The notes under the pieces are model-generated. The model saw only the letters and a list, made by a program, of their open reading frames with translations, ran no database searches and had not been told where the DNA came from. From the NCBI GenBank assembly GCA_965262775.1, contig CBDHFT010000001.1:310001-374000 (forward strand): a stretch of DNA of 64,000 nucleotides, read 5' to 3'. Below, one piece after another: positions 1 to 8,069 of this stretch. Position 1 is the stretch's first letter. Every line of letters begins with the position of its first letter. The translations under genes were made by a program, and so were the position numbers. The stretch comes from JASGCL01 sp965262775 (lineage in GTDB: Bacteria; Pseudomonadota; Alphaproteobacteria; JASGCL01).

Positions 1-898
1 GTTGCGAACTATCTATCCATAAATAATTAAAAAATGGTGTGATGCTAAAATTATCAATTTTTATTTCAACATAGCCCCGCGCGCCGTAACCGCTGGTTTG
101 TGGTATCCTAAAGTTAGCTTTTACATATTCGTATCCCACGCCCCGCCCCGCAGGGATAGCGGTAAGCTCGCGTATATTCACGCTGGCAATAGCATTGACA
201 AATATATCATATTCCCCATGAAACAGGATGGAGAAGATGTCCTCGCTATATTCAAATTGTGCCGCCAGGGGCAGGTAGAAATATTGATGTTGCCTAGAAA
301 ATTGCTTGTCATCCATGGTGTTATTGCGCGTGTATTTATAACCCGCCCCCACCAAAAAATTAATACGATAGTGATTGGCAAAAAAGAATGTCGGCCCCAC
401 CAACGACCTGACCTCGGCTATCAAAGCCGTATCGGCGTGGGTGGTGGTGGATGCGTTGATGTGCCCAAGATTGGATTCGTAACGAATGTCCGACCCGCCA
501 TAAAGAGCAAAATCAAACGGCACCACGATAAAGCCAAAGGATCGCGGGTAAAGGGTTATCTTCAAATTGGTGGCAAAACCCTGCAAGAATCCTGTAAAAC
601 TGGTAATGACAGTAAATACATCAACCTGGCTATAAATATAGGCCGTAAAGGCGGCAGCTATCGTAAAAGAAATGTTGATATTGCCGCCGATGGGCTCTTC
701 ATTTGCCTTGCCACAATTACAAGGTTCGCCCAAGGGTGTCGTCGAGCGCAAAGGCACGCCACGCCGCGGGGGCAGCCCATGCACTTCGCGCTCCTCCCGC
801 TTCAAATCTTCATCGGTGTAGGTGCGGGCGGCGTGAGCCATCGGCGCGTTATGAAGCCCATGGCCCAGCATCACCACAAGCAACAATATTTTTATCAA
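1..898 (-). CDS. Outer-membrane beta-barrel-like protein, 3' end outside window
   Basis: A continuous minus-strand frame runs from about 898 to the window edge with no stop, so the C-terminus is missing. I chose the TTG at 896-898 because it opens a good signal peptide: basic start, hydrophobic run ILLLVVML, then a cleavage-like AHAA before RTYTDED. After a short charged segment with a CNCGK motif, the chain becomes alternating polar and hydrophobic stretches rich in Tyr, Phe and Gly (for example FLVGAGYKYTRNN and FSILFHGEYDIF), typical of outer-membrane barrel strands. I cannot name the family. No ATG is available near the N-terminus and the ribosome-binding site is unclear, so the start is uncertain. 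A plus-strand frame over the same bases is an antisense shadow. Confidence 0.6.
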   Translation of the reverse strand, partial: MIKILLLVVMLGHGLHNAPMAHAARTYTDEDLKREEREVHGLPPRRGVPLRSTTPLGEPCNCGKANEEPIGGNINISFTIAAAFTAYIYSQVDVFTVITSFTGFLQGFATNLKITLYPRSFGFIVVPFDFALYGGSDIRYESNLGHINASTTTHADTALIAEVRSLVGPTFFFANHYRINFLVGAGYKYTRNNTMDDKQFSRQHQYFYLPLAAQFEYSEDIFSILFHGEYDIFVNAIASVNIRELTAIPAGRGVGYEYVKANFRIPQTSGYGARGYVEIKIDNFSITPFFNYLWIDSSQ

Positions 899-1222
899 CC
901 TATAATAAAAATTTCCTTTGAAAAGAAATGGTCGGAAAAATAATTTTCTTAACTTATAACCAATCAACCCTGGCAACCATTTGCGCGGCACTTCGCGTGG
1001 CAAAATCATTCATTCTTTTTGCTTTCTTGTCCCGCTCTTTTTTCGTCCCACCATTTTATAACGAATGATTTTTAAAATAACTGCAAATACATAGCAAGCT
1101 GTATTCGGTTTTTGGTTATTGCTTTGGTATTTGTTTTCATTTTTTTCATGGGCCAAAATAAAAAAAACTTGTAGCATGCCCACAACCGCGGTTATTAATA
1201 CCCCGCCATGTTGCTTGCTTGA
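899..1222. other. Intergenic stretch, no gene seen
   Basis: This gap lies between the 3' end of mnmG and the start of the outer-membrane protein gene, both on the minus strand. It is AT-rich with several poly-T/poly-A runs. It must hold the promoter of the outer-membrane gene, but I see no convincing -35/-10 pair, terminator hairpin or small reading frame. Confidence 0.5.
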
Positions 1223-3244
1223 TTAACCAAATAAAAAGGCTTGCAAGCGATGCAAAGCCGCGGGGGTCATGCCCTGTATCTGATTGGCGGCCGAAAGGTT
1301 TTTGGGGCGCGCGGCGGATAATTTTTCTACCGCCTCGGCCGAGAGGCCAGCTATTTTTTTATAATCAATATTATCGGGTATGGTAACATGTTGGTCGCGT
1401 TCAAAAATTTTTATTTCTTGCGCATAACGCGGTTGATAACCGCTGTATAACGATTCCGCCATCAGGCTAAAAATGATTCTGCGGTCGGCTTCTGCCAATC
1501 CATCATACACCTTACATAATATTTGCCAAACACCGCCGCGCCAGGTTGGGCGTGGCGACGGCGCGGTAAGTTCTGCCTCGCCAAGGCTTGCGATATTTTC
1601 TACAATATTTTCTTTAGGATTTTCTTTGGGTGGTTCTCCTTGGTTATTATTTTGTCCCTGCTCATGGTAAACCATCGCCAACATATCTAACCCCGAACGT
1701 CTTTTACCGTCTTGGTTCAAAACAATACCATGTTGCCCCCATTGTTGCGGGGTTTTGGCTTGGGTTTGCAATTGGGTGCGCCAACCATCCATCTGGGCCA
1801 TCTTTTTTTCAAATATCGCCTTTTGATTTTCATCCACCAAGCCAAGTTTTATCCCCCACGGGGTCAGGCGTGCATCGGCATTGTCGGGGCGTAAAAATAA
1901 TCGGTGTTCGGCGCGGGCGGTAAACATGCGATAGGGTTCTGACGCACCCAACCTTGTCAAATCATCCACCATCACCCCCATGTAACTTGTGGTGCGGGGG
2001 AAAATAACCGCGGGTTCGGCCAACACATGTTGCACCGCGTTGATGCCCGCTATCAAGCCTTGCGCCGCGGCCTCTTCATAACCCGTTGTGCCATTAATTT
2101 GCCCCGCCAAAAATAACCCGCTGGCATTTTTTACCGCCAGGGCAGGGGTTATTTGCCGCGGGTCAATAAAATCATATTCGATGGTATAGCCCGCCCGTAA
2201 AATTGTTGCCCTTTCCAAACCTTTCATGCTGTTAATATATTCTTCCTGCACCGCCAGGGGTAAACTGGTCGAAAGCCCATTGGGATAAATGGTATCATCG
2301 TCATAACCCTCGGGTTCCAAAAAAACTTGGTGAGATGTTTTATCGGCAAACCGCGTTACCTTATCCTCTATCGACGGGCAATAACGCGGCCCCTTGGAAT
2401 CCAACACCCCGCCATACATGGCGGAGACATGCAAATTTTTACGAATAATATCGTGGGTATGTTGGTTGGTGTGGCTGATGGCGCAACTAATTTGGCGTTG
2501 CGTTATTGTATCATGAATGAAAGAAAATGGTTCGGGGTGGGTATCACCCAATTGTTGGGGTAAGGAATCCCAATCGATGGTTTTTTTCGACAGGCGCGGC
2601 GGCGTGCCCGTTTTTAATCGCCCCAGGCTTAACCCCAGCTGTTCCAAACTTTTTGATAAACTATTTTCAGCGGCTTCGCCCCACCGCCCCGCCGAATATT
2701 GGTTATCAACGCCAATATGTATTTTACCGCGTAAAAATGTGCCCGTTGTTAAAACCACCGCATCGCAATCAATAACCGTTTCGTTATCATTGCTCGGCGG
2801 ATCCGCCACCGCCACACCCACCACGCGTGATTGCTTATCAAACAGAATTTGTTTTACTTGGCCTTGCTTAATCACCAACCCCGTGGTGGCGCGTAATAAC
2901 TCTTGCACGGCTTGTTTATAAATTTTGCGGTCGGCCTGCGCCCGCGGGCCAAACACCGCGGGGCCACGGCTTTGGTTCAATAGCCTAAATTGAATCCCTG
3001 CCTTATCTATCGCCCGCCCCATGATGCCGCCCAGGGCGTCTATTTCCTTCACCAAATGTCCCTTGCCCAAACCGCCAATCGCGGGATTACAAGACATTTC
3101 GCCAATTGTCGCTACATCGCCCGTCAGCAATGTCACCGCAAGCGATGGATGATGTTGGGCAAGGCGCGCCGCGGCGGCCGCCGCTTCGGTGCCCGCATGG
3201 CCACCGCCGATGATAATTATCTTTTTTATGCCGTCTTTTGTCAT
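1223..3244 (-). CDS. mnmG: tRNA uridine-5-carboxymethylaminomethyl modification enzyme MnmG (GidA)
   Basis: MnmG is the FAD-dependent partner of MnmE in making cmnm5/mnm5 uridine at wobble position 34 of several tRNAs. The N-terminus has the FAD-binding IIIIGGGHAGTEAA motif, followed by the family signature SCNPAIGGLGKGHLVKEIDALGG and a GRLKTGTPPRL segment; the C-terminal helical domain ends in SAANQIQGMTPAALHRL. I chose the ATG at 3242-3244 because the 21 upstream residues are not family-like. The protein (about 673 aa) is longer than the usual 620 or so because of a Gln/Asn/Glu/Pro-rich insertion around residues 550-595. In many Alphaproteobacteria mnmG sits directly beside rsmG-parA-parB; here those genes lie more than 20 kb away and mnmE is not in the window. 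Confidence 0.97.
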   Translation of the reverse strand: MTKDGIKKIIIIGGGHAGTEAAAAAARLAQHHPSLAVTLLTGDVATIGEMSCNPAIGGLGKGHLVKEIDALGGIMGRAIDKAGIQFRLLNQSRGPAVFGPRAQADRKIYKQAVQELLRATTGLVIKQGQVKQILFDKQSRVVGVAVADPPSNDNETVIDCDAVVLTTGTFLRGKIHIGVDNQYSAGRWGEAAENSLSKSLEQLGLSLGRLKTGTPPRLSKKTIDWDSLPQQLGDTHPEPFSFIHDTITQRQISCAISHTNQHTHDIIRKNLHVSAMYGGVLDSKGPRYCPSIEDKVTRFADKTSHQVFLEPEGYDDDTIYPNGLSTSLPLAVQEEYINSMKGLERATILRAGYTIEYDFIDPRQITPALAVKNASGLFLAGQINGTTGYEEAAAQGLIAGINAVQHVLAEPAVIFPRTTSYMGVMVDDLTRLGASEPYRMFTARAEHRLFLRPDNADARLTPWGIKLGLVDENQKAIFEKKMAQMDGWRTQLQTQAKTPQQWGQHGIVLNQDGKRRSGLDMLAMVYHEQGQNNNQGEPPKENPKENIVENIASLGEAELTAPSPRPTWRGGVWQILCKVYDGLAEADRRIIFSLMAESLYSGYQPRYAQEIKIFERDQHVTIPDNIDYKKIAGLSAEAVEKLSAARPKNLSAANQIQGMTPAALHRLQAFLFG

Positions 3245-3721
3245 GTTGTTATCTATTTGCTTCACTTTATGTCGCCAGGTTGTATTTTGGCGTTGATTTA
3301 ACCTCATTATTAATTTTTTGGCAGGGTTTTTCTTATTTACCGCCTATTCTTACCCCTACCATATCGCATTACAAAGGGCAAAATTCTAAAATAGGCCATA
3401 AAACCACCCATTTGCCAAAAAACCAGCAACCAGCGGATGAGAGAAAATATTAAAAAAAATAATATTTATTGAAAATAATTGTTGCAATGTTCGCTAGAAT
3501 GGATAAAATAAGGAGGCAAAAAACAAGTTATTTAGTAGAAAATAAAATATATATAGAAAACAGCCAATCTTTACCCCCCGCTTTACCCACAAGACAAGAA
3601 ACCACTTAATCATCCTATAACGCCTATAGATAGTTATATATAAAATATCAATTCAAGCAGGATTTTTTATCGTTCATCAATATCATTTTTAAGGACAACA
3701 GAATTTAAAGGACAATAAATT
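3245..3721. promoter_or_regulatory. Intergenic region upstream of the ABC transporter operon
   Basis: A very AT-rich divergent gap between mnmG and the transporter operon. A possible plus-strand promoter is TTGCAA at 3482-3487 and TAAAAT at 3504-3509 with a 16-base spacer. A perfect Shine-Dalgarno-like AAGGAGG follows at about 3510 but no start codon lies at a usable distance. The transporter start at 3722 has its own AAAGGA-type site. No protein-like small frame was found. Confidence 0.3.
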
Positions 3722-4804
3722 ATGGAATCGCGAAAAACATCGAAATTAGGGCAACGGGTTGCACTACGCTCTCGAAAAACAGATGTCGGCTATAAAGGGC
3801 GTGCCAAGAACGGCATGATGAGGGATGCTACCTCTCACGGTTCTGACCATGGCGCGCGCCGTGACACGACGCATCCTACGGGCAAGCAACCCTCGCCCTA
3901 TGGCATTTTACGCATGTTTGATTTTGACAACCTGCCTTGGCGCGGGGTGGGGCTTATATCGCCAGCCCTTATCTATGCTTTGTTATTTGCCATTGTTCCC
4001 TTAATCAGCCTGATGACCATAAGCCTGTGGCAGCAGGAAGGGGTTAGTGGTTATAACAAAGTGTGGGATTTTACCAATTACATCAAGGTTTGGAATGATA
4101 ATCTTTTTCCTTATTTGATATTCCGCACCATCATGATTGCCGCGTTGGTGACGCTGGCCACCGTGTTGATTTCCTTTCCTGCTGCTTACTATATTTCTTT
4201 TTATGGCGGCGAACATAAAAACACCTGGCTGTTTCTTATCACTTTGCCATTTTGGAGCAGTTATCTGTTGCGCGTGTTTTCTTGGAAAATAGTTTTGGGC
4301 TATGGCGGGGTGTTGGATTCGGCGTGGATACGCCTGCTTGGTGTTTTTTTGCCCGACCAATCGCTTGATAATTATCACTTAACTTTCTTGCTTTATAACA
4401 TCAATTCGGTGGTTATCACCCTGGCCCATGCCTATGCCCCCTTCGCCATCTTACCCATATTTATTTCATTAGAAAAAATCGACCGCAGTTTGTTGGAGGC
4501 GGCCAATGATTTGGGCGATAAAGCCTGGCTTAGCTTCTTCCGCGTTACCTTGCCCTTATGTTTTACGGGCATTATCGGCGCGTCGGTTATTGTTTTTATC
4601 CCCACCATGGGCGATTATGTGACGCCAAAAATGGTTGGCGGGTCGGAAGGGATTATGATATCGAACCAAATAGAATGTATGTTTAAAACCTGCGCCGATT
4701 GGCCCATGGGCTCAACCCTATCCATCATCACCATGGGTTTGGGCGTCATTTCCTTGGCGGCATTTATTTTCTTAGCACGCTTTACATTCAAAAGAATTAA
4801 ATAG
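3722..4804 (+). CDS. Polyamine-type ABC transporter permease (PotB/PotH family)
   Basis: This is the first of two inner-membrane permeases of a spermidine/putrescine-class importer. After an unusual, basic, poorly conserved N-terminal tail of about 70 residues come six hydrophobic segments, starting with LISPALIYALLFAIVPLISL. The cytoplasmic EAA loop that contacts the ATPase is visible as LLEAANDLGDKAWLSFFRVTLPL. The gene is followed after 8 bases by the second permease and then by an overlapping ATPase gene, so the three form an operon. The substrate is inferred only from family resemblance; related systems also carry other cationic solutes. No periplasmic binding-protein gene adjoins the operon. 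Confidence 0.9.
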   Translation: MESRKTSKLGQRVALRSRKTDVGYKGRAKNGMMRDATSHGSDHGARRDTTHPTGKQPSPYGILRMFDFDNLPWRGVGLISPALIYALLFAIVPLISLMTISLWQQEGVSGYNKVWDFTNYIKVWNDNLFPYLIFRTIMIAALVTLATVLISFPAAYYISFYGGEHKNTWLFLITLPFWSSYLLRVFSWKIVLGYGGVLDSAWIRLLGVFLPDQSLDNYHLTFLLYNINSVVITLAHAYAPFAILPIFISLEKIDRSLLEAANDLGDKAWLSFFRVTLPLCFTGIIGASVIVFIPTMGDYVTPKMVGGSEGIMISNQIECMFKTCADWPMGSTLSIITMGLGVISLAAFIFLARFTFKRIK

Positions 4805-4812
4805 GAGATAAC

Positions 4813-5730
4813 ATGTCGATATTAAATAAAATCAGAAGGAAAAAATCCACTGCCGTTCCCAACAGCGGTAAGCGCGACAACAGGGCTTTGCGTAATTATG
4901 CCATCGGCTACATGATATTCCTCTACGCGCCCATGATATTCATTCCGCTTTTTTCCTTTAACACGGGGGCGGTGGTGGCCTTTCCTATCGAAGGATTTGG
5001 TTTGAAATGGTATGCCGAGCTTTTTAACACGCCCGAGGTTGGCCGCGCGCTATTAAATAGTTTGAAGGTCGCTATTCCTGGCAGTATTATCAGCACGGTT
5101 GTCGCTATTTTGGCTTGCCGCGCCCTGACCCGTTATAAATTACCATTTAAAAATGGTTTAACCGCCCCTATCATGCTGCCATTGTTCCTGCCTGATATCA
5201 TGATGGGGCTTTCCATATTGCAAGTGGTCAATCAATTTAGGAATTCCATTGCCCCCCATTTACCCGAATCGATGCAGGGTGTGTTTGCCGATTATTTTCC
5301 ATCACTGCTCACCGTGGCCTTGGGGCATGTTTTGATTTTGTTGCCCTTTGCCATGACGGTTTTGCTCTCGGCTTTTGAAGGGCTTGACCGCAGTCTGGAA
5401 GAAGCCTCGGCCGACCTTGGCGAAAGCGAATGGCAAACCTTCCGCCGTGTTATTTTGCCCTTGGTGATGCCTGGCATTCTTTCCAGTTTGATATTATGTT
5501 TCATCGTTTCGTTCGATGAATTTATCATTGCCTTCTTTGCTTCGGGCACCGAAAATACCTTGCCCTTATATTTATGGAGTCAATTACGCTTTATTCAAAA
5601 ATTACCCCACATCTTAGCATTGGGTAGCCTTATTCTTATGACTTCGGTCATATTAATCTCCATGGTGGAGTTTATTAAGAATCAATCCTTGAAAAAAACC
5701 GGCATGAAAGGGGGCGGAGGGATATGGTAA
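4813..5730 (+). CDS. Polyamine-type ABC transporter permease (PotC/PotI family)
   Basis: The second permease of the importer, about 305 aa, has six predicted membrane segments (first YAIGYMIFLYAPMIFIPLF). The EAA loop reads LEEASADLGESEWQTFRRVILPL, the expected match for the PotC/PotI family. The N-terminus is a short basic tail. The start lies 8 bases after the first permease and is preceded by an AGGAGA site at about 4803. Its TAA overlaps the ATG of the ATPase gene, which implies translational coupling. Function rests on family membership; the transported solute is not shown by the sequence. Confidence 0.92.
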   Translation: MSILNKIRRKKSTAVPNSGKRDNRALRNYAIGYMIFLYAPMIFIPLFSFNTGAVVAFPIEGFGLKWYAELFNTPEVGRALLNSLKVAIPGSIISTVVAILACRALTRYKLPFKNGLTAPIMLPLFLPDIMMGLSILQVVNQFRNSIAPHLPESMQGVFADYFPSLLTVALGHVLILLPFAMTVLLSAFEGLDRSLEEASADLGESEWQTFRRVILPLVMPGILSSLILCFIVSFDEFIIAFFASGTENTLPLYLWSQLRFIQKLPHILALGSLILMTSVILISMVEFIKNQSLKKTGMKGGGGIW

Positions 5731-6806
5731 GTAAAAAAAATATTCTTGATATACGTGGGGTGGGCAAAAATTTTGGCTCGACCCAGGTATTGAAAAAAAT
5801 TGACCTGCAGATGAAGGAGGGGGAATTCTTCTCTCTGCTTGGGCCTTCGGGTTGCGGCAAAACAACTTTGTTGCGTATCATTTCTGGCTTTGAACAACAA
5901 TCATTCGGCGAACTATTCATTGACGGGCAAAACATGGTCAATGTTACCCCTGACCGTCGCCCGACCAAAATGGTTTTTCAATCCTACGCCATATTCCCGC
6001 ACCTGTCGGTATTAGACAATGTGGGTTATGGTTTGCGCCGCGAAAGTGCCGCCAACCGCAAAAACAAATCCATGACCGCCCTGCAACAGGTTGCTTTGGA
6101 TCATTTGGCGGACCGCATGCCTCACCAATTATCGGGCGGGCAACGCCAACGTGTTGCCTTGGCGCGTGCCATTGTTATGCAGCCCAAGGTTATGTTGCTG
6201 GATGAGCCATTGTCGGCGTTGGATAAAAAATTGCGCGACCAAATGCGTGACGAATTGCGCAAATTGCAACGGAAACTCGGCATTACTTTCGTGCTGGTCA
6301 CCCACGACCAGGAAGAAGCCTTAACCCTGTCCGACAGGATAGGCGTGATGTTCGGCGGCGAATTAACCCAGGTCGATACCCCCAGCGGTATTTATCAACG
6401 GCCCAAAAATAAAACGGTTGCTGATTTTATCGGTGGCATGAATTTTGTTGATGTCGCAGTTGAAAAAGCCACCGACAAAGAATTGCAAGTCATGATAAAC
6501 GGCTTTGGTAAAACATCGGTTATGAAACCCGCCAACTATAAGGATGAAAAAACCTTGCAGGCGGGTATTCGCCCCGAGCAATTAAGTATCTTAAACAATA
6601 CTGGCCTTAGTGCAGAAATGAAAACCAATGGCAAGATAGTCGATGTCGTTTATTACGGCGAGTTGACTTATTACTCTGTCCTCCTCCCCAATGTAAAAAA
6701 ACCATTCGAATTGTCGATGCGTAATATCATCGGCCGAAGGGTGTTTGATGTTGGCGAAACGGTGGATATTGGCTGGTCGCCCCAAGCCTTCGTGGTTTGG
6801 GCTTAA
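5724..6806 (+). CDS. Polyamine-type ABC transporter ATP-binding protein (PotA/PotG family)
   Basis: This ATPase powers the two upstream permeases. Visible motifs are Walker A (GPSGCGKTT, about residues 39-47), signature LSGGQRQRVALARAI, Walker B VMLLDEPLSALD and the switch histidine in LVTHDQEEALTLSD, followed by a C-terminal TOBE-like region ending DIGWSPQAFVVW. The length of 360 aa is normal for PotA/PotG. The ATG overlaps the permease stop codon. The operon appears to stop here, so a solute-binding protein must be encoded elsewhere or be shared with another system. Confidence 0.95.
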   Translation: MVSKKNILDIRGVGKNFGSTQVLKKIDLQMKEGEFFSLLGPSGCGKTTLLRIISGFEQQSFGELFIDGQNMVNVTPDRRPTKMVFQSYAIFPHLSVLDNVGYGLRRESAANRKNKSMTALQQVALDHLADRMPHQLSGGQRQRVALARAIVMQPKVMLLDEPLSALDKKLRDQMRDELRKLQRKLGITFVLVTHDQEEALTLSDRIGVMFGGELTQVDTPSGIYQRPKNKTVADFIGGMNFVDVAVEKATDKELQVMINGFGKTSVMKPANYKDEKTLQAGIRPEQLSILNNTGLSAEMKTNGKIVDVVYYGELTYYSVLLPNVKKPFELSMRNIIGRRVFDVGETVDIGWSPQAFVVWA

Positions 6807-7046
6807 ATTCCTTGCTTAGGGGTTTTGGTTTGTTGCGCGGTTGTTAATACTTAGGGGCTTTGTCGCCTTGTCGGCCCAGCCTGTTGCCCATTAATGCCCC
6901 CACGCGCCCTTTTAACGGCTTTATAAGCCAATTGCTTTGCGGCACCGTTGGTGGTATTTTAGGTTGGGGCGGGGTTGTTGTGCTACGGGGGCGATATTGT
7001 GCCGTCTAGCCTTATCAACCCACCCTTACAAGAGTTGATAAAATCC

Positions 7047-7532
7047 ATGTTACGCCGCAAAACCAAAACAACCAATATATTTAATACCCAAGGTGGGTTG
7101 GGCCAACGTAAAATACCGCGCGGCAATATTGAGCCAGGCTTCCAAGGGCTTGTTCCCCGTTATTTTTCCAATGGGCGACCGCGCATATTGCACAATGCCG
7201 TCCCGCCCTACCGATATTTATATAACAAACCATCGATGCAACGCGTTGGCAAATGGTTGGCCGACCAAAATAATTTTTTTAAAAGGGTGGTATGGTGGCG
7301 CGAAGTCGTGATGTCGGGGTTTTGGTTTTTCAGCGGGGTGGTTGCCACCATCATCATGTTGTTGGGGCTTTGGTGGTTTTTCACCTTGCCCGTTTTCAAA
7401 GATAAAAAGCCAGCGCAGGTTATAACCATCGTTAGCCAAAAATTAAAAACAGAATCGGCCAGGGTAATAAGGAAAACCAATCGTGCAATTCGCACCCATA
7501 CGCCAGGGGTTATAAATGGCATCATCCGCTAG
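7047..7532 (+). CDS. Hypothetical single-pass membrane protein
   Basis: I do not recognise a family. The frame encodes about 161 aa from the ATG at 7047 (an upstream TTG at 6975 is possible but less likely). The N-terminal half is basic and rich in Arg, Asn and Pro; one strong membrane segment follows (FWFFSGVVATIIMLLGLWWFF, shown here over about residues 93-113), then a basic C-terminal tail. It lies between the transporter operon and the convergent bufferin operon, with no obvious partner. The antisense frame over the same bases is less protein-like. In 6807-7046 a minus-strand run ending at 6844 also has protein-like composition (ending RLGRQGDKAPKY) but it has no credible start and may be a gene remnant. 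Confidence 0.4.
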   Translation: MLRRKTKTTNIFNTQGGLGQRKIPRGNIEPGFQGLVPRYFSNGRPRILHNAVPPYRYLYNKPSMQRVGKWLADQNNFFKRVVWWREVVMSGFWFFSGVVATIIMLLGLWWFFTLPVFKDKKPAQVITIVSQKLKTESARVIRKTNRAIRTHTPGVINGIIR

Positions 7533-7593
7533 CAAGCGACGCTAACCCTGTTGCCGCAAACAAGCGGGCAAGAAAAACAAAAAGCGCAAAGGC

Positions 7594-8067
7594 TTACTTT
7601 TTATTCTTTTTGCTTTTCAATTGATTTTCTAACCAATAATCGACCGATATTTTCCCTGCCCCCGCGATGGCAAGCCAAGTAAAGACCGCGAAGTAGGTGG
7701 CTTCCTCAAACCCAAGCAAGTCGGCCAAACCCTGAACATCGGCTAGCTTAGCCGAAATGATAGCGACCACCATAACAACCGCCAAACCGCCGCCGCTGAT
7801 ACGGGTCAAAAACCCAAGCAACAAGAACAAACCGCCAAAGAATTCCCAACCCGAAGCAAGGGGCGTAAGGATGTGGGGGAAGGGGATGCCCCATTCCGCA
7901 AAATAGCCAGTGATGGTTTCAAGGTTATTTAACTTTGCCCAACCCGTGGTCATAAAAGTATAGCCAACCACAACACGCGCCAGCAACGGGCCAGCCCATA
8001 AAAAATTGTTGGCAATATTTTGTGGCAACGCAATAAGTGTATTAAATAGACAATTGATGATTTTCAT
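7594..8067 (-). CDS. bufD: DoxX family membrane protein, BufD-like
   Basis: This is a protein of about 157 aa with four hydrophobic segments and the DoxX-family pattern: LLARVVVGYTFMTTGWAKL near the start, then a FPHILTPLASGWEFFGGLFLLLGFLTRISG core. The chosen ATG at 8065-8067 lies 2 bases after the stop of the MNIO-BufC fusion gene, so the two are translationally coupled. DoxX proteins are the usual fourth member (BufD) of bufferin operons, where they are thought to support a membrane redox step. The role is inferred from context; DoxX proteins also occur in unrelated loci. The C-terminus is Lys-rich. Confidence 0.85.
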   Translation of the reverse strand: MKIINCLFNTLIALPQNIANNFLWAGPLLARVVVGYTFMTTGWAKLNNLETITGYFAEWGIPFPHILTPLASGWEFFGGLFLLLGFLTRISGGGLAVVMVVAIISAKLADVQGLADLLGFEEATYFAVFTWLAIAGAGKISVDYWLENQLKSKKNKK

Positions 8068-8069
8068 GA

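Noticed and set aside
98..943. Long plus-strand frame of 281 codons at the window start
   Set aside because: Its composition is not protein-like and it lies antisense to a minus-strand frame with a signal peptide and barrel-like strands.
3510..3540. Perfect Shine-Dalgarno AAGGAGG suggesting a small gene
   Set aside because: No ATG, GTG or TTG follows at a suitable distance, so no reading frame can be assigned.
6844..7006. Minus-strand protein-like run ending RLGRQGDKAPKY
   Set aside because: It has stops just upstream and no start codon; at most it is a remnant.
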